A stretch of DNA of 64,000 nucleotides, taken from NCBI RefSeq assembly GCF_964340395.1, contig NC_135552.1, forward strand, positions 4,477,201-4,541,200. The letters run 5' to 3'. Both the position numbers and the translations under genes were made by a program. This DNA is from Glandiceps talaboti. Lineage: Eukaryota; Hemichordata; Enteropneusta; Spengelidae. Under the pieces are notes generated by a model. The model saw only the letters and a list, made by a program, of their open reading frames with translations, made no database searches and was not told the DNA's origin. Shown in pieces: positions 50,727 to 62,908 of the stretch. The stretch's first letter is position 1. The number at the start of each line of letters is the position of its first letter.

Positions 50727-50761
50727 ACACACACACACACACACACACGACGACGACGACA
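50727..50761. repeat. (CA)n then (CGA)n microsatellite
   Basis: About 11 CA dinucleotides are followed by four ACG/CGA triplets. Confidence 0.95.
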
Positions 50762-51289
50762 GGTAACACCTCTTTTGTATCAGTTGATTACCTACTTATT
50801 TCATTTTGCATCGAATTTCACGAGATCTTGAGTCATATGGGTATTGTTGACAGAAAACTCTTCTAATCCAAAATTTACTAAACGTTGTCACACTCAACAA
50901 ACATACCAACTGGAGTCATGACATCGCTGTAATAACACTTTAATTGTCATTAAAATTTCAAGTCAAGTAGCCAAATAAGAGCTTGGGCAAGTATGTCTCA
51001 TTTGTTTAGTCAAGGTGTGACTTTTTGTGCACTGGCCTCATGACCTTGAAAGTTTCACCGACAATTTCATGACTTGGAGATTATTATTTATGGTTTATTT
51101 ATATAGTACATGGAAGCCTACTGCCTGAATTGCGACATTACAATTGCAGATCATATGAAAAGGGAAATCCCAAAATGATACATTAAAATATCAAAATAAT
51201 GATATGGGGACAACAACATCACAAACGTATACAATGAAATAACTAGTATAACACAAGACGTCAGTTTAAAATACTTCTCAAAACACATC

Positions 51290-51960
51290 CTTGGAAATGA
51301 CATAATGTGAATTACGCCAATCCCTTACATTTACCTCTCCTCTTTGATTTGGAAGCCAGTTGTGGAAGTCTTTAGATTTATCAAACTTATGATCTCACGC
51401 CTTTGTTTAAGCTTTTGGCTTTTGCATGACTGTAGAGCTTGTTGGTATGAAATGTAGTCGTTGGCTATGACTATTCTGCATGCTCTTTTCTGTGTACGTT
51501 CAAGTAAATTGTGCTGTTGTGTATAAAGTAAGTCCAACATGCCAAGCTGGAACTGCATATTCTAAAAGAGGTGTTATGTACCCAATATAAATTGTAACAA
51601 GGTCTTTCTGTTTGATATTTTTAAACCGAGTATTTTGAGTAAATCAGTTGATTGGAGTTCTTGTCTAGCTAGTTGCAGTGGGATTGGAAATGGAAGAAGG
51701 TGATATCCATTGAAAGACACTTTGATGGGTTAAGAATGATGTTATTATCCTGTGACCACATGCCAGATCGTTACAGGTCTGCTTGCATGTTACTTCGGCC
51801 GTTGACTGTTGTGTGTTCGACCAATGTCAGGTCATCGACATACTGCAGGGCTAGCTTGTTCCTCTCAGTGGTCTCAGCTGCATCATTCTTATATATCCAA
51901 GACTTTAATCGGTCTATCAGTATGCCTGGTGATACTAGTGCAAGGTTTTTTCGATAAATT
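51290..51960 (-). pseudogene. Non-LTR reverse transcriptase fragment (YVDD type)
   Basis: On the minus strand the fragment reads LKSWIYKNDAAETTERNKLA, LQYVDDLTLVEHTTVNGRSN and, after stops, WSQDNNIILNPSKCLSMDIT. Its C-terminal part (51558-51331) reads QHNLLERTQKRACRIVIAND followed by YISYQQALQSC. These are RT palm motif C onward and the LLERTQKRA-type tail of a common invertebrate LINE group, distinct from the neighbouring element. Both ends are truncated and several stops interrupt it. Confidence 0.75.
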
Positions 51961-52019
51961 CCAAAAATTGATTTTTTTAACTCACAGTCGTTTGCTGATT
52001 TGTTATTTTGCTTGCTTGT

Positions 52020-52020
52020 A

Positions 52021-52076
<56 letters not shown>

Positions 52077-52279
52077 CGTGCGCACGTTTGTTTGGTTGAT
52101 TAGTAAGTTCGCCTAGCCAGGTCGTGTGCGAGCATGCGTGCATGCGCGCGCGTATGTGTGCTTGTGTGTGTGCGCGCGAGCGTGTTTATCAATATGTCTG
52201 TCTGTCTATCTGTGTGCGCGCGCGTTTGTTTGGTTGATAGCCAGGTCGTGTGGGGGCATGAGCGCGCGCACGTGCGTGC

Positions 52280-52312
<33 letters not shown>
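52020..52312. repeat. Purine-pyrimidine alternating TG/CG tract
   Basis: (TG)n at 52020-52080, mixed GCGCGC/GTGTG stretches at 52126-52240, and (TG)n at 52278-52312. A GTTTGTTTGGTTGAT..GCCAGGTCGTG unit recurs between them. Strongly alternating sequence like this can form Z-DNA. Confidence 0.95.
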
Positions 52313-52313
<1 letters not shown>

Positions 52314-52720
52314 GGTGGTAAGTTCGCCAAGCGTGGTCGTGAACAAGTCAATATTAAAAAAGAAATCGGTGAAAAACGTTTGGATTTACACCCTTCTGAC
52401 ACAACACAACTACATCCTTCGGAACGCTAATTCAAACAGCTCTTACTTTATAAAATGGATTTACACTGTGTACATGTTTCAGTCTGTGGCCACTTTTCAT
52501 TTTATCACCACGCCAAGATCACAAAGAATACTTGTCCATTCTTTCTCTTTCAAACGTAGGACGTCAAGTGGAAAGAAATGGACAAAGCTTGTCCACACCC
52601 ATGGCTGTTATTCAAAGAATGTTACTATGTGAAAACAGTGTGTAGTACATGTATTTGGTTTGACACTTCAACATATTCCACTTTGACTCATTATTTTCCT
52701 ACACCACTTTTATATATATA

Positions 52721-52756
52721 TACATACATACATACATACATACATACATACATACA

Positions 52757-52785
<29 letters not shown>
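52721..52785. repeat. (TACA)n microsatellite
   Basis: About 16 copies, directly abutting a second tetranucleotide array. Confidence 0.97.
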
Positions 52786-52786
<1 letters not shown>

Positions 52787-52787
<1 letters not shown>

Positions 52788-52871
52788 TGACTGACTGACT
52801 GACTGACTGACTGACTGACTGACTGACTGATTGATTGACTGACTGACTGACTGACTGACTGACTGACTGAC
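52787..52871. repeat. (TGAC)n microsatellite
   Basis: About 21 copies of TGAC with one TGAT variant. The Ser-Gln-Ser-Val open frames on the reverse strand are repeat artefacts. Confidence 0.97.
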
Positions 52872-53368
52872 AACAAGTGGTCTCAAACGCAGCCTACCTA
52901 CAATCAAACGAACGACGCCTGTATGGTAATTTTGTTCTCTTTTCAGACTATAAATATGACAATTCAGCTCTTAATGACTATTTTGTCAGTACAGATGCAG
53001 TTTATCTAGTGGACCTCAACGTTCATTTACCATCAGTTTATTTACCAATTCCGCTCACTTTTCACTGAGAAAATTTAATAATTTTGTATAGTTTGACATT
53101 TGTATATTTTTATGACGGTGACGATACAATTAGTTGTTGGTGAAAACAGCCAGACTCGAGTCTCCTTGACCTGGATACAATGTTGTCCAGTCGTGTGTTC
53201 TTAACCGTGTCGCTCACCCATTTAACTACCTAGAGGTATTGGGTGTGGTTTATAATTCAGATACTTTACTAGTTGGACAACTAAAAAGCTGTTGTGAACA
53301 GTTAATCCGGAGGACTGCCAGGCTTTAGATTCATTATATGTGGGGTTGAGTATGATACTACTACGGAG

Positions 53369-53438
53369 ATGATACCTAGAATTGTCATTGTTACGTTGGC
53401 TGTCCTTGGAGCATTCAATATGAGGTCGCTACTAGCAG
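53369..53438 (+). CDS. Candidate signal-peptide first exon of the sushi gene
   Basis: ATG at 53369 opens 23 codons, MIPRIVIVTLAVLGAFNMRS then LLA, a plausible secretory signal. It ends in phase 1 at a donor CAG|GTAGGA. The sushi exon at 62909 needs a phase 1 donor, and the join would give LLA-A-PCDRP, with a sensible cleavage point just before the domain. This is inference: the intron would be 9.5 kb and contain LINE debris, and other first exons are possible. Confidence 0.25.
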
Positions 53439-54500
53439 GTAGGACATTTAAATCATTGCTCTCAACCCACTTTACTTTGTTAAAATGGATGAAGGGCAAC
53501 TGTACCGTGATTCTTAAACAATGGTGTACTCCGACATTTATTTCTAAAGTGAACTCGCAAGACATGTCAACCGTATGGCAATCGTTCGAGTGCGGCATAT
53601 ATAATTGGTCATTTCACACAGCGCCAAAGAAAAGCAGTTTTGCACGTTAATAAGAGTCAAACGAAAAGTATCAGTAGTTTGTTACGATGGCAATTTCACA
53701 ATATTATATACCACTGAATGAGTACGTACGGCGTTCACATTTTCAGCAGTTTACCCGGAATACCACACCCATAGGGACATGCGTTATAGCTAAACATTGT
53801 AATGTTTACGAAAACTAACCTGTTTGCAAAATTTGTTGTTCTGTTTGAAGCCATTGCACATGTTCTCAAAAAGTGTGGCATTGAGTTTTGACGTCCATTA
53901 AGCAATATTGAAGTGTGCGTACGGGTTTTAAGCGTCAATGTATAGAGAATCAAGATATACTCAGTACAGTAGTTAATGGGTTATTTTATATGCTGGAGTC
54001 TACAAAGCACAAGGCAAACTTCTGATTTCCATGTTTCCAAGAAATTACTAGTATTGTCTGTTTCTTCACTTATAAGTTCACAACAGTATATTACATTTGG
54101 ATAGTTATATATCGGTTAACTTGATTACTTGGAAACACGAAGCTGAGTAGACCGCCCGAGGCATATGAGGCATATATAATGTAATGGTGAAAGTATACGG
54201 TAACAGGTGGTATTGCAGCTCTTGCATACAGTAGTACTTAACGAAAATATCACCATAACCTTGGTAATACCGCGGGAATGTGAACGCCTGTCGTCTTGAA
54301 TTTTCGTAATTTATGGAAATCAAATTGAAGTGTGTCCTAAAATTGCAACCTAGCCATTAAAGTGAGACAAGCTGTGTTTAGAAACTCTTTTGTTCTAGTG
54401 AAAAAATTACATAAAAACGTGATTATACTATTCTATTATAGTGACTGTTAATATTGATACATGATAACATTACAAGTGTCCCCTGGCATTGTTAGAACAG

Positions 54501-56388
54501 TTAAAGTGTATGTAAATAGGTTTCCAATTTTTCCGACTTTTTGCCTCCAAATGATATAGTTTTCATAGGTGATTAAAGATTTGTATGACAATAATTTCAA
54601 TAATGAAAAATTGATTTTTTTATGAAATCTGCGATGAGCATTTTGCTTCGGGAGTCTTCGGAAAATTGCGTCACAACCAGAACACGATGCTGTCCATGTT
54701 TTTTTTAACCATGCTTGAACGTTGCGTGGTAGAGGGGGCCGTCAACGATTGAGTCTACACTGATTTTCTCACAAAAGATTTGGGAGTTCTAATCAGCCTG
54801 CTTCTTTTCAACATACAGAGGATAAGTTTCCAAACGTTTCCAATGATGTCTTAGTACTGCACAGCTCTCAAACTCACGAAAAACGATCATGAATAATAAG
54901 ATGCTGTGTCCTCGTGCATGGTGTACTACATACATGTAAAACGGCACTAGCAATGATGAAGTTTCTTTTGTTGGAGTCGTAATGTTGAATTGAAAGTTAT
55001 TTTACCAGATAAGAAACATAAATTACACTTTCAAAGAACATACTAGTATAACATTACGAGCTGGTACCACATAATGGGAATTTTTACTTGCGATAGCAAC
55101 GTCTTCGTAACGGCCCACTGCTCTAGTCGGATGAACAACAAAAACGAAACACACGCATACGTACATAAATGTACACTACGGTACTTTTCACACGTAGTAC
55201 AGTGCACTTCCTTTTAGACATATCCATGACCTTATTGTATGACTTTTGGTTTCCTTGTCAGTGAATGAAGACCAGTCATTTATAAATGCAAAATTTAATG
55301 CATTGTTCGCAAGGTTGAGAGCAGTTGAATGTGACTGAGAGTGAGAACAGAGCCAGAGGTTCGTCGGGCTGTCTAGCGTGTTCTCCAGTCCGGAGCGTGT
55401 CTAGTCACAGGTTGAGCGGCTGTACTGGGTGCTGTAGCGGTAGACCTCCGAGTTGCCCTGCTACCCTGGCACGCAGTGCCTAGTATCCTCAGTGCTCACC
55501 GTCAATAAATTATTTGGCCGTTCCTGATCTGTTCTGATTTTTTCTGGTAATAATGATTTCACAAAATCCTTTAAAGATTGACAACCGATCATACTTTCAA
55601 TTTTACATAGACGTTCACATGAAATATACGAATGGCGGTTCAAACAACAGGCATTTGTTTCATTACGTCAATATTAACGATATTATCGACATTTTATTGC
55701 ATTCTGATAGAAACATTCTGAGACATAACTCGGGAAACATATGCCTGTGGTTCAAACACATGTCAGCGTACACTAATATTGTAGGTAGTCAGTAAGTCGA
55801 TTATAACCCAACTAAATAGTACTACTGTTACGGTGTTACGATCTCAGTGGGACAACTACTTTCGACCCAATGTTTTCCTTCATCTGCTAATTTTAAATAT
55901 CTACTTTTTATTATCATAACTTACCAGTCAGTATTATTTAGTCTGTCGACAATAACATCGTCAACAACCATTATGCATGTCTGCAGCTGGGGATTGCTGT
56001 TTGGCTGTAGTCGTGGTTTTGGTAGTGGATCATATAGAAACGGTACAATACAAGCATCCCCCACTACCGCATCATCTTCGTCATCACTAGTACTGCATTT
56101 ATTGTTGTCATTGTCAATTTTGACTTCTAAATAGTGGAACGTGGTTCCACTAGAATGGCTATCCCATGTTATATAATCGGACATATTTGAAGTTCGTACC
56201 GGTTGTAACGTCATGAAATACATAAACAACTTCGGCAATTTCCGGAATTTTTCCAAAAAATTATGTTTTTATAATTTATATCGTACTTTTGTCAAAAATA
56301 TCACACAAATCTTCAATCACCTATGAAAACTATGTCATTTGCAGGCAAAAAGTCTGAAAGTTTGGAAACCTATTTACATACACTTTAA
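54501..56388. mobile_element. 1.9-kb element with about 88-bp terminal inverted repeats
   Basis: The left end (54501-54589) and right end (56301-56388) are inverted copies over almost 90 bases with roughly 10% mismatch. Both outer ends read TTAAAGTGTATGTAAATAGG and include TTAGG-free runs such as TTTTCATAGGTGATT. TTAA is present at each border. The interior has no transposase that I recognise but carries a possible exon on the minus strand. It is probably a non-autonomous DNA transposon. Confidence 0.7.
55921..56256 (-). CDS. Possible exon: P2X7-like intracellular domain protein
   Basis: A 111-codon open frame on the minus strand ends in RLNNTDW at a consensus donor (CTG|GTAAGT). It contains an acidic run (STSDDEDDAVVGDACIV) and FLYDPLPKPRLQP. 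The P2X7-type cytosolic domain shared by many invertebrate proteins has an acidic stretch, a YxFEP-like motif and then R..NTDWCTCGNC, so the end of this frame would fit the start of the zinc-binding motif. The Cys-rich continuation was not found downstream (below 55920). It could equally be a chance frame in the transposon-like element that contains it. Confidence 0.25.
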   Translation of the reverse strand: MEKFRKLPKLFMYFMTLQPVRTSNMSDYITWDSHSSGTTFHYLEVKIDNDNNKCSTSDDEDDAVVGDACIVPFLYDPLPKPRLQPNSNPQLQTCIMVVDDVIVDRLNNTDW

Positions 56389-56631
56389 GTGCATAGAAAG
56401 GATTTTCTCTATAAGAAATTACGTCATCAGACTATTCATAAGTTGTATCTTAATGCTAGATTTGAGTTCAATCAATTGCTGATGATTAAATATACTGTTA
56501 ATAGTAAGTAGAATATTAATGCAAGTAGCTTTTGAACATACAGCAAAATGTTACACCAAAACGTGTATAAACTAAGTGTGTGTATTGATCATGATCAATT
56601 ATCGCGGTGCCTACCAAGAAAGCCATTTTTT

Positions 56632-56651
56632 TCCTTCCGTAGGGAAGGAAA
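56632..56651. repeat. Short perfect palindrome
   Basis: TTCCTTCC-GTAG-GGAAGGAA: an 8-bp stem with a 4-base loop, followed by a simple run of CTCTGTGT. Probably part of a dispersed repeat. Confidence 0.7.
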
Positions 56652-58654
56652 TGTATTAGGGGTTGAAATGTCTCTGTGTCTCTGTGTCTGTATCACCATT
56701 TTCTAAAAAAAAAACGGCTGCTTCAATTCGAATGAAATTTGGTAGACATGTTCAGTGGGGTAATGGCAAGAACTGATTAGAAATAGGAAACAATGGTTTG
56801 TTGGAGAATTCGCCAAGATAAATCCATACCATCTCTTCTTTGATCAAAATTAAAATTCTTCTCTTTTTTTAAATATAAATTTTTCGATACTAAGGGTGAG
56901 TTTGCCGCCAGAACGCGTGCATTTATTCGTATTAACATGTTATCGCAACAATGCAAATGAGATAAGTAAATGTTCAAATTTTCCCCAATTTTCCGACATT
57001 GATTGGCTTTGTTCTAGACAGTTCAAAGTATTCGGGTTGCTTGTATTGAAAGGTATGTATATCGAAATATATATATATATATCAATAAGTTTCTGTCCAG
57101 ATCTGAATTTTATATTTTGAGAAACCAAACAAACTTGTGAGCCAAGGAAATTCACCTCATTGTGGCGTTCATCGCGAAATTCTTGAACCGAGTGTTTAAA
57201 AGGGTATTGCTGCCATAAACGAGTTGTATAGAATCAAAGTATAGACCGGTATCATGCTTACTATAAAGTATGTAAACTTTCTGCGTACTAGCGATGTTAC
57301 GAAGGTTTGAATTGTGTTTATGATTTGCCATGGAAACTAGTGTACATTTCACGGGTATGTGGGGGATCGCGAAGGCGGAGTGAAGTCGAGTCAAGCTTTC
57401 CTGTACTGAGAAGAGGTAGCGGACATTTGAACAACTTTTTCAACAACTAATTTTTACTGGGACTTCAAAAATCACAGATATAGAGCTAAAATTCATTATG
57501 TTCAAATTATACCAATAGCAATCCATACATTTGTTCTGTATGCATGGGTAAATGTATGTACGTCTGTATATCCCTGTAAATTTGAATGATATAATTTCAT
57601 TTCAAAAGCCATTACACCTATTCCACTATGTAAATAGATTGATATCACAGAGTCATTTAAGATTTCTTATAGTTTGGCACACCTTTTTGCCAATTCAGGG
57701 GTATATCATGTACTAATAGCCTACTATAACGAAGTTGTTGCATTCCAGTAATTATTATGTGTAGGAACAAAAAAAAACTTAATATCACCCTTACTGAGGC
57801 ATTCAGTTTAAATCTGGTTATGTATATTGCGCAGTGCTTCGGATCAGATGGCCAGAGGTTTGCACATCCGACCTGTGCATGCCTGCGTTCGATCACAACT
57901 TAGGCAACTATAGCAATTTCTCTAATACTTTCAGTATAGTAATGACATCGAGGAACGGGTCGGGGCGACCAAAGTTTAGTTAAAGAAAATTAAGAAAGCA
58001 ATGTTTATATACTTGTTTCTAATGAACACTGCCTTCGTCCACTTGCATGTTTAGTTCTACTAGGTACTAGTATTGGAAAGAAACTTATGTGGAGATGGAG
58101 TCCCTTGAAACTTAAAGATGGGTCATTTTCGTCAAATGACTGTTTTGCTCGAACTAATGTCGTTAAATGTCACTGCAGGTTTCTGGTAATTTATTCCCCA
58201 AATGTTTCTCCTTTCATCCAAGGAATGTCCTATAAGAGCCTTGTTTTAAAACCCCTCTGGTCACTACTGTTTTCTGACAAAAGAAAGACAATTGTATGGG
58301 CAATACTATAAATATACCTGTGCAAACATAACAAAACGGGAATGTTAATGACACTTTTGCATGCACCGCATATATAACCAATGAGGTAGACGTCCATTCT
58401 CGTGACATAGAGTGAACGGGGTATAAATCCCACACCTTTTATTCGGAAGTGTTTGAAAGAACTTTGCTTGCGTGTGGTATAAGTTAATGAATCTTGAAAA
58501 CGTGATGCAAAATCACTTATATTTATTTACACATAAATTTAAAAAATGGCTAAACCCTCAAGCTTTGCATTTCAAATTACATAATATTTTATTGCGGGGA
58601 GTTAAAAACACAAGTTAAACATCTATTACAGGACAAATGGCGGTAAGTTTTTAC
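56652..58654. other. Intergenic stretch without recognised gene
   Basis: No exon with supported borders or recognisable protein was seen. The only local features are short AT runs such as (TA)n near 57068-57080. Confidence 0.45.
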
Positions 58655-59725
58655 GAATTTATTTACTACCTTGACAATCTGTAACACTTGATTTTGGTTT
58701 GTAATCCCCAAGTACAAATCTTGCTGCTCTGTGTTGAACTTTTTGAAGGGTCTCAATATTTTTTTGGTGTTCCTGGGTTCCAGACTGCTGATGCATATTC
58801 AAGGTGTGGTTGGACTATAGTTTTGTACAAGTTTTGTTTGACAGGCCTAGAACATGATGATGATGAAAGTTTCTTTGAATGAAATTTAGTATTTTGGTGG
58901 CTTTTGTGGCTGCATGACGTGTCTGCTGATCCCATTTCAGGTTGTGTTGAAGTATAATGCCCAAGTACTTAACTTCTTTGACTTCTTCCAGTGTTGTGCC
59001 AAGCATGGTGTAGTTAGTGAGTCCAGGTTTTTGTTTATGTGATACTCTCATAACCTTGCACTTTTAAGTTTGATGCATTGAACTTCATTCCCCACTGGTT
59101 TTACCAGGCGACGAGATTGTCAAGATCTTGCTGGAATGAGATTTCATCTAGGTGTGATATTATGGGTTTATATATGATACAGTCATCTGCAAATAGTCTA
59201 ATGGTTGAGTTTACTGATTCTGTGATATCGTTTATGAACAGGATGAAAAGGTGTGGTCCAAGTACGGATCCCTGGGGACACCGCTCAACACTCGGTTCCA
59301 TTTTGAAGTTTTTCCATTTATGATTAATACTCTTTGTAAACGGTTTGTTAGAAATGCTTTGATCGAGGTTAGAGTTTGATTTCTGATGCCATAATAGTTG
59401 AGTTTCTGTAATAGGTGTTTATGTGGTACTACGTCAAATGCTTTGCTGAAGTCCAGGATTGCGATGTCTGTAGTTAATTTTTTGTTGTGGTGAGTAGACA
59501 GATCGTGGAGAGTTGTTATGAGCTGGGTATCACATGATCAAAATTTCTGAAATGCATGTTTGGCATCTGTAATTATGTTGTGTTTGGTTAAGTATTTCAT
59601 TATGTGACTGTCTATAATATGTTCAAGAAGTTTACAGCATACACATGTTAATGTAGTTAGTTGGGCCTGATTTGGACCCTTTTTTGAATATTGGTGCGAC
59701 ATTGGCTTGTTTCCAGTCTTCTGGG
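58655..59725 (-). pseudogene. Non-LTR reverse transcriptase fragment (FADD type)
   Basis: Minus-strand reading, with frameshifts, gives KLPEDWKQANVAPIFKKGSK, ILDFSKAFDVVPHKHLLQKL (motif A), QGSVLGPHLFILFINDITE (motif B), TIRLFADDCIIYK (motif C), then VKYLGIILQHNLKWDQQTRH and QPHLEYASAVWNPGTPK. It ends at QKVQHRAARFVLGDYKPKSS. This is nearly a whole RT domain of a common invertebrate LINE group. It is truncated at both ends. The upstream limit at 59725 abuts the (GATT)n tail of another element, and the expected C-terminal extension is missing. Confidence 0.85.
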
Positions 59726-59726
59726 A

Positions 59727-59727
59727 G

Positions 59728-59770
<43 letters not shown>
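59727..59770. repeat. (GATT)n microsatellite, LINE 3' tail
   Basis: About 11 GATT units form (AATC)n at the 3' end of the minus-strand element. Short tandem tails of this kind are usual for CR1/L2-like LINEs. Confidence 0.9.
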
Positions 59771-61245
59771 TTTATTATCCAAAAAATAAATTAATTAACA
59801 TCACAATTATATCAAAAGGGAAAAGAATGAATTCGGATAACAGGAGTCAGAAAATAGCTAGGCTAGTCGGGTCTGACCCCTGGAAGGAATATATAATACA
59901 GATGTCTTGGATGCAAATTAGAGTCTAATATTTATAGTATACAAATGTCGACTGGTCGTGAGGGCAATAGCATACGTCTGTTCACCGCGAGGGCCTGTCG
60001 ATCACCTCAACATCAACCTATTTCCCGGGGGCATTTCTATTTCCTCTTCCAAGAACATCGTTAATTATATTCCAAGTTTTCTTGATATTGCCCTTATTAT
60101 CATAAAATAAATTACCAAAATACATTTGTTTAGCATTCCTTAGAACAGAGGTTAAAACGTTCCAATAGTTTTTATACTTGCTGACAATTCTTGGATTCAA
60201 ATTAGGTTTGACAACCTTGATATAAAGTTTATGTTTCCTATTGATTGATTTCTTAATTGCCCGAGTGATCCATGGTTTGTAAGACTTGGAGTTCTTAACA
60301 TTACGTGATACAATTGGTACATGCTTATCACAGATTTCAGTGAACACTGAACAAAATTTATCATATGCTGAGTTGACATCTGTACATTCATAGATTTCAT
60401 CCCATTGTACAGCTTCAAGGTTTCTACGGAATAATTGTACATCGTAATTTCTATAACTTCTGTAGGAAAACTACTCAACTTCTTTTGATAAAATATTCTC
60501 AAAAATCGCAAATACAGGAAAATGGTCTGAAACATTTGTGACAATAATGCCAGTCTGGATTGTGTTGGAACATATATTTGTATAGATATTATCGATTGAT
60601 GTGTTAGACGTACTAGTTACTCTGGTTGGTGAAGTAATGAGTTGATGTAAACACAAACAATTCATACTTGATAGGAATATTTCGGAGTTGATATTTGTAC
60701 TGTTTAGATCAATATTAAAGTCACCAAGTAGAATACAGTGCGATCTATCGAGTTTATAAGTGTTTAACACTTCAAGCAAATGGTTTTGAAACTCTATTAG
60801 GTTTGTGTTTAGTCGCCTGTAGATTATTCCTATAATTATTTTATGGTTCTCAATAAATATCTCCAGCCAGAGTGTCTCGGCATGAGCCACTTGAGATTGT
60901 AGGACTTTATATTTTATAGATGAACATATATATGCTCCAACACCTCCAACCCCGGCCCCTGGCACCTGCACGACAATTGACTTCAAACGAATACTCTTCC
61001 ATAGTAAATAAATTTGGGTCTGAGATATTCCAAACCTCCGAAATACCAATGATACTAAAATTTGGCTGAATTACATCTTCATAAAAAAGTCTTAGATTAT
61101 CAAAGTTTTTGTTTAAATGACCTTATATTGGTATGAGAGACAGAAAAGGATTTTTTGAAAAAGCTGTTAAAATTAACATTGAAGCTTTGTGGTGAAAATA
61201 CTGAATTTCTTACATCAAATAAATGATCAGACGTAGTAAGTAAGT
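59727..61245 (-). pseudogene. Non-LTR endonuclease module with 3' UTR but no RT
   Basis: On the minus strand the element starts near 61245 (SFNVNFNSFFKKSFSVSHTN, IRS) and continues through NFDNLRLFYEDVIQPNFSII, GISEVW, GVGAYICSSIKYK, HCILLGDFNIDL, SIDNIYTN and VSDHFPVF, an APE-type endonuclease with GDFN and SDH motifs. A linker ends GRGNRNAPGK and a stop at 60018. At least three frameshifts are present (near 61110, 60950, 60470). The next 290 bases are non-coding and end in (AATC)n, so the RT has been deleted, leaving endonuclease plus 3' tail. The tail abuts the RT fragment at 59725, which suggests insertion into it. Confidence 0.75.
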
Positions 61246-62908
61246 ACGAGTTCGCCTATGATTACACGTGGTAACAATACACGGCAGCAGTTTCAACCTC
61301 CTGAGTGGTTTTAATGTAGTCTTTTACAACGACGTATTACTCAGCGTTTCTCTCTAACGAAGCGAGACAGTTTGTTTCACTCCATGGCAGAACATTATTA
61401 ATGCTCCCAATGGCAGCGGAGTAGGTCATTGAATGAACTATTGATAGACCATTCACAGGGTCTACGAATAATCTATTGGAAATTACGCTTGTAGCATGCA
61501 CAATTTACTTTTCATTGAATTGGCTCCTATTTCGACGACGTGAATTGTAGTTATATCCACGGGTCGATGACTTCACTAATACCACTACAGCAACATTGAC
61601 CATGGCAAACCTGAACCTGTGTAATTCGGAATAGGTAACTGCCGGCCAACGTCGAACTTCTCAAATTAACTAAAAGGGAATGACTGCCGAGAACTACTGT
61701 AGACCAACATACAAGACTGACTGCCGACAGAGAAGTGACACGTATGACACGATGTACCCTAAAATCACACTCTTACAAAGAACTCATACAGGTAGACAGC
61801 TAACGAACGATAGGTGGATAACGTAAATAGGAATACGTAAATGAATACTAGAAACAAAGGCATAAAATCAGCAAACTGTGAGGGCGCCCTATATGTCACG
61901 GCTGCAGTTGCAATATTAGTAAGATTTTATTGAATCAGACGATGTAATGTTGCAATGTTAAAACGTTTGTCGATACAGACGATGAAATGTAGCAATGACA
62001 ATGTTAGTAAGATTTGTGTCTAGCCAGACGATAAGATTTAGCAATATTAGTTCTGTTTCTCAGTGGCTCTTATTGTATCTTTCAATAAAGTCGAATAACA
62101 AAAGCCACCCTTAGGTGACTGATAGAGAGGGGACAGATTTCAAAAGTCTTCATACAAAGTGTCCAAACTTTCTGTTTTATTGGTACTTGTATATGAGATC
62201 AAGAGTATGTAATAGGCATGAACGATTCAATCCGGTCTGCTTGAGAATGAGGTGTACAATTTCTTGTATGTGTTCTCTTCGTTACCATTTTGTCTCTTAG
62301 TTGTTATTGTAGTCGTCGTCGTCGTTGTTGTTGTTATTCATAACATGACGTCAATGATCAAGATATGTGAAGAAAAAAACATCGATTAAAAAAATCAGTC
62401 AGTAGTTCAAAGTAAATTCTTGTACTTTTATCAAAAGGAATGCCACCGTCACAAAGTTAGTCATACAATAAAATTGGTTTATCAAGCCTGTGTTTAATAA
62501 GTAAACCGACATATAGATGAACAACTATGGTAAACAAAGTATAAACATATAGTATCTTAGGTGTTCCCCGTAGGAACGTTTGTGACAGTTTGGTCACAGC
62601 GACTGTATGACCTTTGACTAACTAAGAAAAAATTGTAATTAATTTTTAATTTTCACGTTTCTTCACCTTACAACTTGCCATATATAAATCATCACAATAT
62701 TGGAAAGACGGAAGATTAGGGTAACAACCTCGGCTTTGGTATAACACACATCAGCGATTAAAATCATTCAGCTGACATTGCAATGTTGTACCACATCTAG
62801 CAATTTGAAATAAATGATTTTGGTATCAAATGTTATTATGAAAATTTCTTTAATTTTTGTTTCTCCAATCTAACTACTGTAAAAAGTCTTCTTTTTTCTT
62901 GATTTCAG
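61246..62908. other. Non-coding interval before the sushi exon
   Basis: No exon is recognised. It contains the family M repeat and a (GTC/GTT)n stretch at 62308-62337. It would be intronic if the gene starts at 53369. Confidence 0.45.
61908..62062. repeat. Dispersed minisatellite family M, copy 3 (about four units)
   Basis: Imperfect tandem copies of a roughly 40-base unit with GCAATGTTAGTAAGATTT and CAGACGATGAAATGTA. It resembles single units at 27.2 and 31.2 kb. Confidence 0.7.

Noticed and set aside
51771-52430. Repetitive His/Thr and Arg/Val frames
   Set aside because: Produced by (TG)n and mixed GCGC tracts. Only the RT fragment at 51290-51960 has real motifs.
52691-52907. SQSV / YVCM repeat proteins
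   Set aside because: Reverse-strand reading of tetranucleotide arrays.
55310-55545. Solo LTR-like block (GC-richer, ending CAATAAATTATTTGG)
   Set aside because: No TG..CA borders, primer-binding site or second copy was recognised.
57835-57905. tRNA or tRNA-derived SINE (GTTCGATC box near 57885)
   Set aside because: A box-B-like word is present, but no acceptor or anticodon stem pairs and box A is poor.
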